DNA of 64,000 nucleotides. Origin: Hemileia vastatrix. Taxonomy: Eukaryota; Basidiomycota; Pucciniomycetes; Pucciniales; Zaghouaniaceae. The stretch lies in contig JASXTE010000002.1 in NCBI GenBank assembly GCA_030280995.1, positions 42,818,683-42,882,682 of the forward strand. Reading direction: 5' to 3'. Below are positions 1 to 11,581 of this stretch, piece by piece (within the stretch, counting starts at the first letter, position 1; each line of letters begins with the position of its first letter). A model generated the notes under the pieces. That model was not told the DNA's origin, did not search any database, and saw nothing but the letters and a program-made list of their open reading frames with translations. The translations under genes and the position numbers were made by a program.

Positions 1-666
1 CATGCAGAGGAAATCCAGTTCAATTTCTGCATTGTCAGTTTCATTAGGGTCACCAAACAACGTAAAGAGTTAGTCTTTGAACTTTTCCCAGCTATTAATG
101 AGTAAGTGGGTTTCTCTCAAAGAGAGCATGAGAAAAAAAGGTTCAAACTAACTTGCTGCTTTTTTGGCTAGGAATGAAGAAGCGTAAACAACCTTTGATA
201 GGTCTTTATTGAAGGTTTGAGGGTTGTTATGGAACAGGAGCTTGCAGGTTTGAAAGAAGGGGCACAATCTGTCTGGATGCTCTTCATCGAATTTATCAGG
301 AGATATCATGGAAGGATTTTTGAATTTTGATCCCTCCGAAGATGTTGGATTTGAAAGGGTTTTTATGAAAAGTCTCATGAAGTCTTCCAGAGTATTAGAT
401 GGTCCAGGTTCCAAAGGTTGACCAGAGGGGTGAGTAGCAGGGGCAGATGGTGCCTCATGCATCGTATCCTCTCCTTCTTCTTCCTTTCTAGAATCATCAA
501 AATCCTGGGGGATGTCTTCTACAGATTGGACTGAGTGTCCATGTTCCCTAAGGTTGAGAAGTTCCAGGGAGTGAGAGTGGGAAACAGGCTGTGTGGCTGT
601 TGGCCTGCCTCTGGAGCGAGCCCTAGTAGTAGCGCCCGTAGGAGGAGTGCCTTGAACAGGTGCCAT
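1..666 (-). pseudogene. Ty3-type retrotransposon gag fragment
   Basis: The minus strand reads as a retrotransposon capsid (Gag) domain. It has a low-complexity, proline/serine-rich N-terminus and an acidic stretch near residues 60-70. A capsid-like block follows (PDKFDEEHPDRLCPFFQTC) and then LFHNNPQTFNKDLSKVVYAS. The frame is interrupted by a TAG at 148-150. It continues in the same frame with a recognisable Gag segment (INSWEKFKD, a TAA at about 70-72, then LFTLFGDPNETDNAE) to the left edge of the window. The remnant therefore extends beyond the window. With two in-frame stops it cannot give a full Gag. The family call rests on the pattern of the capsid helices and not on a database hit. 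The ATG at 664-666 is the likely original start. Confidence 0.72.
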
Positions 667-1710
667 TTAAAGAATTTAAAACACCTGAAAAAAGGACGTA
701 GTAGTGCCAAAGAATGAGAACTAAGGAGAATTAAATTATAATGTCACTGGAAGACCTACGCACAAGGTCAAGGGTGTTCCTGGAAGTGAGATGGAGGGAG
801 GAGTTTACAAACTTCTTCGAAGCACAGAGGAAATATTCAAGGAAGTGATTCAAAGATGACTTAAAGGAAGAGCTACTGCTTTGAGATATGTTTGATAAGA
901 ATTCTAATATAACTTAAAGGTAATATTAATATTCTTAAGATCTCACAAAGGTTTGGAAAACTCAATAATCAAAGATTTAAGTTTTAGAAATGATTACTGA
1001 GAGAAATAAGAAAATGTACAATAATAATGATTTAACCTGAAGTTTTACTAGTATTAACTATATGCACGTTTTATAATTTAATTCTAAAGAAATATCGAAC
1101 CAAAATCCAAGCCCTATTATATCCATTACTCCTCCTAGAATTGACCTCATATCCATCCATCGTTCCGCACACCACAGACCATCAAAAAAACACCCATTAC
1201 ACCTGTAACCTCCTCACTAAAATCCGTTAACCCTTTAATCCTCCACTAACCATCCCTTTTAATAACCCACAGATACTTAATAAACCTTTTGAGGAATATT
1301 ACATTAACTATTGTGCTGTGCGTCGCTTATTGAAGAAAAGACTAAACACACTATTGAGAGATTGACTAATTTAGATTTAAAGTTTAGATTAGCGTGGTTG
1401 AATAGTGAGTACACAAAGGGAAGTTGCTGTTGCTATGTAGAACCGTTTTCTGCACTTCAAGTATGAATTTAGATCTCTGTATTTTTGATTTAATGAGCTG
1501 CTTTTGCATTGAGTGTCACATGGCGCGTGACAGAGCAGCACAAACTTTGACTGAATGTGCCTTATTTTGGATCTCTACAAGATAAATAAGGATTATAATA
1601 AGTCCAAAGTTGGGCATGTTGTGATTAATCCTGAGAACCTGCAGGGAAATTTTAACTCATTCACAATATAGCAGTGACATGGGAAGATGCTATGTACTTT
1701 AACTTCATCT
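667..1710. other. AT-rich stretch without a recognisable gene
   Basis: This holds the presumed leader of the gag remnant and then AT-rich DNA. I found no convincing coding signal, terminal repeat or RNA gene in it. It may include decayed LTR sequence of the neighbouring gag fragment, but no second copy is present in the window to prove that. Confidence 0.5.
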
Positions 1711-1720
1711 TCTCTCTCTT

Positions 1721-1765
<45 letters not shown>
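1711..1765. repeat. CT dinucleotide microsatellite
   Basis: A pyrimidine run of (TC)n broken by a few TTTC units is directly visible over about 55 bp. Confidence 0.95.
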
Positions 1766-1767
<2 letters not shown>

Positions 1768-2689
1768 ACATATCTTTATTTTTTCTTTAATTTTATTCAA
1801 TTTTTTTGAAAGAGCACAAATTCAAAGAAAGTTAGTTGTTACCATCAAAAGCTCCAATGTCCAATTAGGTTAAGAAATAAAAAATTCTTAGAAAGGGAAG
1901 AATTTTGAATTCATCAAAAAAGTCTCCAACAAAATTTTCACTCCATCAAAGGAGTGTTTCCTCACTTGATTCTGAGACTGGGGAATCTGAAGTTGAGATA
2001 CTTGAGCCAAACTTTGAGGATTTTTTTGAAAAAGATAATTCCAATCCTCAAAATATAGAAATGGAAGAAGGCATTGAAAAAGTGAGCCTCACACCTTTGT
2101 CATATTTTAAGGATTCTAAAAAAAAATGTTGGTTGAGGCAGGTGTTCTTGATCCCCTTTCCCATGCATTGCTATGAAATGCTAAATTTTTTCCTAACTGT
2201 CTACAAAAGAAGAAAAGGGGGTGTTAGATTTTTTAAATATTATATAAACAAAATGATTTATAATAAACTCAAATTATTGATACATGCACCTGTGGTATGT
2301 TACTAAAAATTGTGAGTGTCTCAGAAACAAAAATATAAAAAAATTAACACTTGCACATGACACCAATGCAACATAATTTCTATATATCTATATATGAATT
2401 TAAAAACAGTTTTTTTAATAAATAAAATCCAATAATATATCACTTAGCAAAAACTTATTCCAGAAATTAGTCAATCTGTGCCAAAAATGTAACAATTTAT
2501 TTTGACTTGAGAAATTTATCCAATCATTTAAAATATTTTTTAATTATTAATTTTATATTCATCAAGTATTATTTCTTAGAAAGTAAAGGAATGACTGATA
2601 AACTTATATAATAATTTTTTAATGTAAGTGAAAAATATGATTTTCAATTAATGTAGATACTAAATTTCAATTCTTTCTTAATCAAATTC
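1766..2689. other. AT-rich stretch with one unassigned open frame
   Basis: The only notable open frame is at about 1905-2306 on the plus strand. Its first codon is TTG, not ATG. Its first 70 residues are acidic and serine-rich, and the tail turns into AT-rich low-complexity peptide. It matches no family that I recognise and could be an exon of a dead element. The remainder is AT-rich and featureless. Confidence 0.4.
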
Positions 2690-3225
2690 TCAGTAAATAG
2701 ATGTCACAAAGTGCTCTATAATTACTTCATACCCTGTAACCCTGTAAAATTTCAATTTTTTACAAGTTTCTTTTCATAAAATCAACTGTTTTCTCTATAG
2801 GGTTTAGGTCAAGGGAGCCTGGTGGAAGATAAATTAATAGGAATCCAAATGTTTTAAAAATCTCATCAGCTCTCTTCCAACAAAGAAAAGCTTAATTTTC
2901 CATCACAAGGACACTTTATGGTACAGTTTAAGGATCCATAAATTATAAATAAGGAGTAAAAATGATCAAGTATTTTGTATACATCATTAAAAAATAACTT
3001 ACTAAAATTTCTTCTAAATAAAATTCAGAGTGTGTTTTTCACACAGTTTTTGTGGTCCTAAGGAGGCCAGGGAGGGATATTACAAGTATAATATGAAAGT
3101 GGAAGCCATTCCCCTGGTGCTTAACTCTTTTAATACACTCACCTTTTTGAGCCAATGCTGTTTGATGCATGTGTCTATCCACTAGGATAGTAGATTCATC
3201 TGTACAACAAAAATTAAAAGAAGAA
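2690..3225 (-). pseudogene. Tc1/mariner transposase, C-terminal half (split gene)
   Basis: Read on the minus strand, three blocks typical of Tc1/mariner DDE_3 transposases appear in order. They are a first catalytic region TDESTILVDRHMHQTALAQK (about 3207-3148), then VLVMEN (about 2925-2908), then LPPGSLDLNPIE (about 2838-2791), equivalent to the family's proline-rich D..NPIE motif. Between them are stops and frame changes, so the gene is dead. The matching N-terminal half is found 19 kb away at 22284-22560 on the same strand. The break lies at the 5' boundary of element E, just upstream of what looks like an acceptor (TTGTACAG before the TDES block). E may therefore have landed in an intron. 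Confidence 0.8.
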
Positions 3226-3228
3226 AAT

Positions 3229-3275
3229 AGGGGGTGTCAGTTATGGAAAATGTGCACTTATTTAAGTGCAGATTT
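3229..3275 (+). repeat. Left terminal inverted repeat of element E
   Basis: Starts AGGGGGTGTCAGTTATGG and runs into an AAGTGCAGATTT block. The same start occurs at element A (44401). In inverted form it occurs at 22249-22280, 42685-42717 and 46083-46115. Confidence 0.85.
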
Positions 3276-3494
3276 CAGAAACACACTAGCCACAACACTA
3301 GTGGATTTCAAAATGAAATATGTCACTTATTTCACTCAAATCTGCACTTTCTCAACCAAAAGAGCTGATTTCACCATAATGTCCCATTTCAATGATTTTC
3401 TGCATAATCCAATTCATACAAAGCAATCCGCAGCATAACACTTTATAACTCAAAAAATCATACATCATTTACATTTTTATACCATATAAGAGTC

Positions 3495-5830
3495 ATGCCT
3501 TCCTCACTCTCAAATTGTGATAAGCTAAATCAAGCAATGAATTTCATAGCTCTTTATCTCCTCTTTGATTCTGATTGTGATTCTGATTCTGATCATGAAG
3601 AATATTTTTTTTTATCAAAAATGGCCTGGAAGAATTACCTTCTTCCTAGAAAGCCTCAAGTACTTCATACCCCCAATTACTCCATTCAAACCCTTCTTAA
3701 CCTACCAGTACCCAGCTTTAGAAAGCTTCACAGGACTTCTCAGGAATGCCTCCTTAAGTTGCTTGAGATTATTCAGGACCATCCCATCTTTCATAATAAT
3801 TCTCAAAAACCACAACATGATCCTCCAATTTGATTGGCCATCACACTATACCGTTTGGGTTCCAACAGTAATGGAGCTGCCTTGAAACATTTGGAAAACG
3901 TCTTTTTTAGGGTATGGCTCTGTTAAAACTTGTACAAATGATGCATCACTTCTATGAACTCCTTGGAATCTTAACTTCTCACCTGGCCAACTAAAGAAGA
4001 GCGACTTGAATTATATCAGGTTATGCAAGCAGAGGGATTCTCAGGATGTATTGGTTTTGTTGATGTTACTACTATTCCTTTGAGTCAGAAACCTTCTCAT
4101 GGTGTAGACTTTTCTAAAGTACTAATCAGTAGACACAATGCGAGATGGGTTGGTTCTCCTCTTCAATTTCTAAAAAGAAGCGCCTGCCACTCTTATTTTA
4201 AAGACAGCACAATAATGTGTAACACTAATATTTGATTAGAAATTTTATAAGATGAGAGATGAGTCTTAGAGATCAGGAAAACAAGTATTACTATCTGGAT
4301 ATTTCTATTATTAATAAGTGCTAATATCTAAAGCTACTCCCTCTTGAGGAGCTCTCTTTGAATATGCCTTATTATAGCAATAAAATAACTCTAATAATAG
4401 TCAATCCTACTAAATCAATATATTCTCTCTATGTTGCACTCTTTCACTATGCTATATGAAATACACACACAGACGCACAAATGATAAAAGACTCAGAAAA
4501 TATCTCTAATTCACTATTCTATTTTACTTATATAAATATATCTCTTCTCCCTATTCCCTCTATCTCTATCGAATAGTCCTCCCTTTTATATTTTTCCAGT
4601 ACTCAAGACACAGTTCGCTAGTGGATCTTCAGCGCTGGCTCTAGCACCATATTAGTAAAACAATAGCTAATCTATTAGTAACTACGTACACCACTTGTAA
4701 TAACTACGGCGCCTAAAACATACCCTATGATTACTAACGCTAGTATTAACTTGTTTCACTCATACTCCACATATGCGTTTTTGACTCTACCTTCATTTTT
4801 TTGTTTCAGAGCTATTTTCAGTTTTGACCCACTCTAACTCTTATCCTAGCTGCCTTGACTCTTGGGTAGTTTTGCGATTGAGTTCCCACTCTCCTTTCTT
4901 TAATGCTAGGTCCATAGTCTTGACAATTTGCTTAACTAGTTAGCCTCCCTCATTACCTGTTTCAGCAAGTTACCCAACTAGCCGCGGTACAGTATACTAT
5001 GCACTTGAATCGTCCTCAAGTCATATCTCTTTTCTTAATGCATAACACATAATTATTGGAAGTCTAAATCCATATTGTTTAGCGCTTTACGGTCCTAAAT
5101 CAATAACACATATTTCCCCATTGTGCAGCACATCTCGCTACAAAATCCAAGCGCACAGACCCTTAATCCTTTTCTGCACTTCAATTCCCTTTGTTCTTTG
5201 AAACACGCAAATACATATTATATTTTAGCACTTCCTACTGCGCTAACTTCCTTTGTTCCTCCTGGACTACACGCGCTGATTGGTCTAAAATTATGCTACC
5301 TGCGAGGCGCGTACCACAACAGTGGAAAGAATTTCTTTGACCATAAAAAGAGGTGGCTTATTTTTAATTCCATTCTTTCTTTTTCTTTCATACTAAAAAA
5401 ACAACTATATCTTTTCTATAGATATTCAATTTTTTTCAGCTTATATGTGATGTGAACAAAAAATTTATATATTTCTTTTCTGGCTATCCTGGTTCATATC
5501 ATGACTCCTACATCTTTCAAAGAGTGAAAATTTCAAAAGAACCTGAAAAATTATTTGATGAAGATCAGTATCTTCATGCAGACTCTACTTATGTGAATGG
5601 AAAGTATGTGCTTACTACTTTTTGGGGAGCATCATCTGAAGACAGTCAAAAGACAAAGTTCAACAATCATTTGGCAAAGTCAAGAGTCTGTATTGAAAAT
5701 TCAATTGGAATCTTGAATAGTTGTTTTTCAATTTTAAGGGAATTAAGAAGTCCTCTTAGAAAAAGGCCAAAATGGAGGCAGTAATCAACTGGATTCTGTG
5801 TTGAACTATACTTCATAACCTACTTGCTGA
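3495..5830 (+). pseudogene. PIF/Harbinger-type DDE_Tnp_4 transposase of element E
   Basis: The start ATG (3495) opens an acidic N-terminus (DCDSDSDHEEYF) followed by KMAWKNYLLPRK. The DDE core then appears across frames. The block GCIGFVDVTTIPLSQKP (about 4043-4096) holds the first Asp. GYPGSYHDSYIFQR (about 5482-5523) holds the second Asp. KSRVCIENSIGILNSCF (about 5678-5728) holds the Glu. These match the DDE_Tnp_4 pattern (VDGT..PL / G..GS.HDS / RV.IE..FG). There are frameshifts and stops between 3830 and 4020. A solo LTR (about 4110-5323) cuts the gene, and an apparent intron ends at TTTTTTCAG (5440) just before LICDVNKKFIY. The tail around 5785-5960 is out of frame. All three acidic residues can still be seen, but the gene is inactive. 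Elements A and D keep the same first exon. Confidence 0.85.
4110..5323 (-). mobile_element. Solo LTR inside the element E transposase
   Basis: The sequence is the inverted counterpart of the LTRs of element H. Its left part (ACAATGCGAGATGG, then AAAAAGAAGCGCCTGCCACT) corresponds to the reverse of the 3' end of the LTR at 6769-8078. Its right end (GCGCGTACCACA) corresponds to the reverse of that LTR's start (TGTGGTACACATC). There is no internal retroelement sequence, so this is a solo LTR left by recombination. The left border is approximate. It keeps several CpG sites where the H LTRs have TG or CA. No clean target duplication was found. Confidence 0.7.
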
Positions 5831-6768
5831 GCTCAAAGATCAATGGTTAGAGTTGTATGAAGATAAACAAGTTGAATCACCTCCCACTATATCCAACACT
5901 TCTATTTCTCAAGCCACTATCATACAGGAAAAAATTCTTCCAATCACCCTAGCACATTGGGAGATTTAGCAATTTGTTCTTAAATTATTACAATTTTCAA
6001 TTCATTTTTATCTACTATTAATCTTTCTTCTCACTGGAATACAATCCATAATTATGTCAATAATACTCCAACTTTTCTCAATAAAACCCTTTTAATTTTT
6101 TCATACCATTCAAATGATAAAGTTGCATGTATTATCCTCATGATTTTGTAATTTTATTTTTTCATATTGACTTTTATTTTGAATTTTCAGTGAAATTCTC
6201 TTTTTCCCTGTCTCTTTTGTTTTTGGTCACCACCTCAACATGAAGTTGCATATTATCAGCTATCACATGAATTTTCAGTAATAACTTTTTTCATATATCC
6301 CTTATATATTTTTCCTCTTCTCCTCAAATGTCCCTCTAACATTTTGGTTTCATTTATTTTCTCATCTCATCTATCCAGGTAAGTCATTTTATTCATTTCT
6401 TTTGATTTTTTGGTTGCTAATTATAATTTTTTTTGTTTTTGTTTTTTTGTTTTTCTTTTATTTGTATGCGGTTCTTTTTCTGGTATTCAAGGTTAAATTA
6501 ACTCTTTTTTTGTTCTTTCTCTCTCTTTTTTCTCTTTTTAACTCTCCATCATCACCTCTTTATCACTCCTTGGCCTGGCCATTATCCTACCTTTCCCCCT
6601 TGATATCCTCCTTCCCACCTTTCCCCCTTTACCTTATCTTTGGCTACCTCTAACCCTCTTTCCTTCCTCCTTGGCTGCCTCAACCCCCCCCCTCAAATCA
6701 CCCCTACGCCCGCTACAAACCCCCCTATAACCCTCTCATATCCCCACTCAAATTCTCTCTACACCTGC
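5831..6768 (+). other. Element E non-coding segment, T- and C-rich
   Basis: Downstream of the transposase, 6180-6440 matches 29285-29530 of element C, including a CCAGGTAAGTCATTTTATTC splice-donor-like block. From about 6500 the plus strand becomes strongly pyrimidine-rich. LTR element H is inserted in this tract. No coding region was recognised. The open frames at 6402-6653 and 6640-6990 are composition artefacts or run into the LTR. Confidence 0.6.
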
Positions 6769-8078
6769 TGTGGTACACATCTTGCAAAGATGCAGCAAAA
6801 GTCTCAGGAGCATAGCAGAGGGATCAATTCTACAAAGCGCAACAATAGAGTTTCCAAGAAGAATGGTTACAGAAGCTCAATTTATGGGTTCTTCAAAGCA
6901 CAGGAAAAGATAGACTCTCTGTGCACACTTTTTTGGGGTAAGTATGAATATACAAGCAGAGAAAATCAGAGAAAAGGCAGAAGTGTATAATGGACTATAG
7001 GGCAGGACTATAGTATGTATTTAAGGAAGCTATGACCAGTGATAGAAGCATAGTATGGATTAAGGAGAATGCTGAAATAAGCAAGGGTATGAGTTTCACA
7101 CTTAGAGATATGCAACAATCTTTGAATGTAAACTATAACTAGAAAATTGTTGTAGAAACCTTGATAGGAAAAGGTAGTGCTAGAAGGACAAGTGGGTTGG
7201 TGATAAGCACTCAATTAATAGAAGATAAGAAAGCAAGACTTGAAGAAGGGATACTTACTTAGCGCAAAGGGTTTCACAATTAAATAATAATCACACGGCA
7301 AGCGCAGGTCATTATAATAGTTATGAGAGGTGTTTCAGTACTTATTATATAGTTAATAATCTCAAGGAGTATAGGGTATGTATCGAAAGGTAAAGCATTG
7401 AATGCTAATAGTAGAGTTACAATAATTTTTCAAGCACTATTAGGAACAAGACTTATGCTAACCACTGTACATAGATCACTGAGATATTTAGATACCATTT
7501 GATAATCTTAAATCAGCATTGAACTTGTGTAGGAAAACCCATAGCGAAAGGAAACATAGGGAAAAGGTGCTGAATTTACAATATATATAAATGGACACTC
7601 ACTTTTATAAGGAGGGTGGTGTAGAAAATGTTGAAGTGTAATATAATAAATGGAGAGTATAAGAGAATAATTATTTGTAGAAAAGAAATTTAGATATTTT
7701 TTATTTTTTTTGTTCACATTGGGTGTGCATACCAGATGTAGCACTGTAGAGTTATTTTATTGCTACAGTAAGTATATTATTAGATAGAGTGCTTCAAGAG
7801 GGAGTGACTGAGAATACTAGCACTTACTGAGAATATATCTAACCAACAGATTGATTACTTATATTAAAATATATTATTTCTTTCTTTTAAAAAGCTCTCT
7901 ATTTACCCATTCTACTTTCTTTTCCCAAAATATATAACCATACTTATAATACGTGCTTTCACTGTCTTTAAAGATTAGGATGGCAGGTGCTTCTTTTTAA
8001 ATTAGTTTTAAAGAGGAGAGCCAAGCCATCTCAGATTGTGCCTATAAATTAGTGATATAGAACATATTTCTTTCTAAA
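6769..8078 (+). repeat. 5' LTR of element H
   Basis: Starts TGTGGTACACATCTTGC and ends near TTTCTTTCTAAA. It aligns along its whole length with 11582-13093. At 7940-7965 it holds the undisturbed target site (TACTTATAATACGTG) that is interrupted by a MITE in the 3' LTR. Confidence 0.82.
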
Positions 8079-8100
8079 ATTGGTGTCCCAACAGTGGAAG
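8079..8100 (+). promoter_or_regulatory. Candidate primer-binding site of element H
   Basis: TGGTGTCCCAACAGTGG lies directly after the end of the 5' LTR, the expected place for tRNA priming. The tRNA identity was not determined. Confidence 0.5.
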
Positions 8101-8310
8101 CCAGATTGTAAGTTTGGTTATTATTTTATTTTTCAGTGCTTTGTCAAAGAGGACGTAATCAAGCCGGCACTTCAAGGAAGAGTCATAGGGTCAACAAAAA
8201 GTGGATCAAGCCATTATGAGAGGATAGGGTAGGGCTGTATTAAAGAATATATTCCATATAAGCTTTTTGTGCTTGTTTGCTTTTTATTATTTTAGTAGTT
8301 AAAAGTTAGA

Positions 8311-9982
8311 ATGGAGCCTACAGCTACTACTTCTAAACTTACTCAGGAGAGGGTGAAATTTCCCAATTACGCAGCACTGTTACCACCTAGGGTTTTTAAA
8401 ATAATTAGATTCAAGGATGAAAGCTTGCGTTTTACATGAATCAACACTCAAAAGTCTTTGAGGAGGTTTGAAGAAGCAGCAGAAGTTCATGGAGAATTGG
8501 ACTATGATATGGTGCTCCAAGTGTTATTTTTTATCACAAATGAATGTAAGGACAATCTGGAGGAACTGTTTGGTAATTAGAAACGCAATTGGATGGCGCT
8601 GAAAGTGCAAATGCTAAAAATATGGCCTAAAGTTACCAAAGAAACAAGGTATACAATTAAGGACCTAGAAATTTTGGTAAATAAAGTTAAAGATAAAGGG
8701 GGTATCAGAGAACCTAAAGTTTTTAAGAATTTTCAAAAAGAATTTGATCAATTACTAGATTATTTGTCAGTAACAAGGATTTTAGTGACACTAGTGCATC
8801 ACTACCTTGTTTTTGTGAGGCTTAAGAGCCTGAGGTAAAATATTGGGGAAAAAGGTGCCTATATAACAAAGGAAAATTAGTCAGAAAGAAGAATTGGGAT
8901 TATAAGTACCCAGGATCAGAGGAAGTGGAAACAACAGTGGAAGCTGAAATGAAGTTGCATCAGGTAGAGCGCAGTTCAGCAAGTGTTTTGTTGGAGCATG
9001 TAGAGGTGGTGGAGGTTTCATCAAGTTCTGGATCATCCTCTTCAGTTCCAACTCCAAGGAAAAAGAAAAAAAATCAGGATTCAAATTAAGTAATGGAAAG
9101 GATCAAAGAGTTGGAGAAGAAGTTGAGTGAAGCTTCTAAACCCAAGCCACGGTTTTCTTCTCAACCATTATGGTTTTACTCTATGTTATGTTATTATTGC
9201 AATTAAAAAGGCCACACAAGAATGAGATCTAATGCGCTTCAGAAGGACAAGGAAGACAAAGTTGTTTTCCAAGATGGTACAGTGTTAATGTTAGAGGATG
9301 TCACAAAGATTGTAATTGATAAGGATCAAGGGATGCAGTCTAAAGTCATTAATCATATTAACAAGAAGGCCATGTAAGTTAAGACTAGTTATGGCAAGGA
9401 GCCTGCGGATAAAAATACAAGGCCAGTTAATTTTTCAGTTACTTTTGCAGTATTGGATTTTAAGGTCAAAGAGGGAGAGGTTCAGCGCCACTCACTACAG
9501 CACAGTTGGAAATGTTTTCAGCAAGGCATAAGAGGATGGATCTTACAATTATTAGTAGACCAAGAAGGACTGGCACTAAGTATGCAAACCCAGAAGACAT
9601 CAAGGAGGTAGGGTATACTACAAGAGAGAATACACCAGTATCACTTGAGGATGTGGAAGTGGAGGATGAATCTGGGAATAAGATGGATTATGATATAAAT
9701 CAGGGAATTGAGAAACAAACTTTAGAAGAGCCAGAAATAGTTCAATGAAGAGTGAATCCAGCAGAAGGAATGCCTGGAGCAAAACATAATACTCCAAAGA
9801 TTCCACCAGGTAGGGAAAAAGCTGGTACAAAGGCGACTCAACCAAAATGGAGGATTCAGCACCCAGTTCATACAGAATATCCTAGAGCAGCTGAGGATTT
9901 AATTAAAGAATGCTTAAATATAAAGGTCTCAGTTCCATTGTGGGTGCTAACAGCAGTAGCGCCAGAGGTAGAGAATGGAATA
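8311..9982 (+). pseudogene. Gag of element H, decayed
   Basis: The reading starts at an ATG (8311, MEPTATTSKLTQERVKFPNY). It continues through a capsid-like segment (LRRFEEAAEVHGELDYDMVL, then NWMALKVQMLKIWPK) up to 8838, with two in-frame stops (TGA near 8437, TAG near 8578). After a frame change a zinc-knuckle-like block occurs at about 9189-9230. Its first two Cys and the His are present, but a stop lies between them and the last Cys is replaced by Ser. A further frame (9506-9970, one stop) gives the charged spacer usually found between Gag and protease, ending PLWVLTAVAPEVENGI. A CACTA-like MITE follows immediately. The family is a rust-type LTR retroelement Gag by pattern, not by search. 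Confidence 0.65.
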
Positions 9983-10232
9983 CACTACGCAATATAGGGG
10001 GTGGACTTGCTAGCAAGTCCTCAACCTGAACTCAGATGGAACTCAGACTGAACTCATACTGAACCCATACTGAACTCTACTTGAACACCCACCTAAAACT
10101 GTTCTTCTGAGTGGTGTTCATTCCTGATTGTATGGCTCCTTTATCAATAGCTCAATGTGTGTTCAATCTATGGTGAGTTTGGGTCCAAGGTTGCGGACTC
10201 GCTAGAAAGTCCGCCCCCCATGTTGTGTGGTG
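9983..10232. mobile_element. CACTA-like MITE, copy 1
   Basis: The 250-bp element starts CACTACGCAATATAGGGGG and ends with the inverted CCCCCATGTTGTGTGGTG. Right inside the left end is a perfect 18-bp palindrome GGACTTGCTAGCAAGTCC; the right end has a mutated version. The interior carries a run of GAACTCA-type units. A second copy in opposite orientation lies at 34173-34421. The 3-bp flanks here (ATA and CTA) match only partly. Confidence 0.8.
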
Positions 10233-10366
10233 CTAGATACTAATTTCTTTAAAGTGAGATAAAAATTGGAAACTTATAAAAGAAAAATAAAAAAGGGGGT
10301 AGTGCTGAAAAAGAAGGAGTAGAAAAGAGTTAGTATTAAAGGATGGAAAATAAAGAAAAAGATGGG

Positions 10367-11423
10367 ACTTACTTCAATGCCTATCAGGGAAGGCATACTC
10401 CGGGTCCTTGTAAATGTTGTCAAGGGTAAAACTCAGAGTTTCCACTAGGGAATCTTGGTCTTGTACAACTTGTTCATTAAGAGCTGGAGTGTCTTCAAGA
10501 TATTTGAAAACATCATCATAAGAAGTGTTGAAGCGGTTGATGGTGTGGTAATAGGGAGCCGCAACCACTCAATTAAGGACTTTACAGTCTTCAGGGAAAG
10601 GGATGTGGATGCAAGAATATTCTTCCTAAAAAGTGTTGTTGAAAGTTGGCAGAGTTGAGAACCAATTGTCAAAATTAGTTGGTGGAGGAGTGGCATCTTG
10701 TTTTGGCCAGGTAATAACATCTTAGCAACTGGTGAAAAGATGGCACCAGGGGTGGCAGGCTAGAAGGGGTCTTCTTCAAGGCCTGGGATGATGATTTCAA
10801 CGTGTGGAGTTGGAGGTGTTTCTGTGTATGGGGTATTTGGGACCTCCTAAGTGTAAAAGAGAAGAGTGTCAGTAAAGGAATAGAATTTTTTTTAGGACAA
10901 CTTACAGTATGAATCAAACTTTCAGAGAAGAGCAAATGATGAGTGTAATTAGAAGAAGTGCTTGTCATCAGTGAGCAGTGAGTTTAATTGGCTCTTTTAG
11001 GAGCAGGAGTAGAGGTTGTAGGAGCGGGGCGCTTATTGGCCAACTGACTCATAAGTTTTGATGTCAAAGCTTTGAGATTGAAAGCAGTAGTGGGGGTGGC
11101 AGGAGAAGCAATGGCGGGTGGACCACTGAGACTGCATTTATTTTTGCAACTCTTGCAAAAGTCGCATGACTATAAAGGAAATAAAATAGAATCATTGTCA
11201 AGTATTTAAGGAGGAAAGATAAGGAAATGGAACTTACTGTGAAAAAGCTGTTACCACGTCAAGCTTTTGAAAAACAAAATGGGGTGATGCTGTTTTCAGT
11301 ACAGCACTGACAATGCTTTGCTCCAGTCAAGATGGGTTTTACAGTGGAAGCAGAAACAACAAGGGATTTTTGGGTATTGAAAAATTGACAGATATCATTG
11401 ACAATTTTATTGTTGGTATTCAT
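10367..11423 (-). pseudogene. Intron-bearing antisense gene within LTR element H
   Basis: The minus strand can be read as three exons joined in phase. Exon 1 is 11423-11238 (ATG, 62 codons), exon 2 is 11169-10906 (88 codons) and exon 3 runs from 10846. The two introns (11170-11237, 68 bp; 10847-10905, 59 bp) have GTAAGT donors and TATAG/TTAG acceptors. Exons 1 and 2 are both phase 0. The product has paired cysteines (KHCQCC, FCFSK, then SCDFCKSCKNKCSLSG across the first junction), suggesting a small zinc-binding module. A proline/threonine-rich linker follows, then an acidic stretch (FKYLEDTPALNEQVVQDQD). In-frame stops (in exon 1, near 10987, and near 10763) and one frameshift near 10690 make it a pseudogene. 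The family is not recognised. It is either host-derived cargo or an antisense gene of this retroelement lineage. Confidence 0.6.
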
Positions 11424-11581
11424 GATAAGATAGAAGAAAGATGAAGATAAGAAGGAAAACTAGTTATAGAGATGAAGAGAAACTAGAAGATGATAGAAGA
11501 GAAGAAGAAAGAATGGGGAAAAAGTGCAAGATATGCACCTGGTTTTATAGTGCCTGAAGAAAGTTGCTAGTACAGGGAGAC

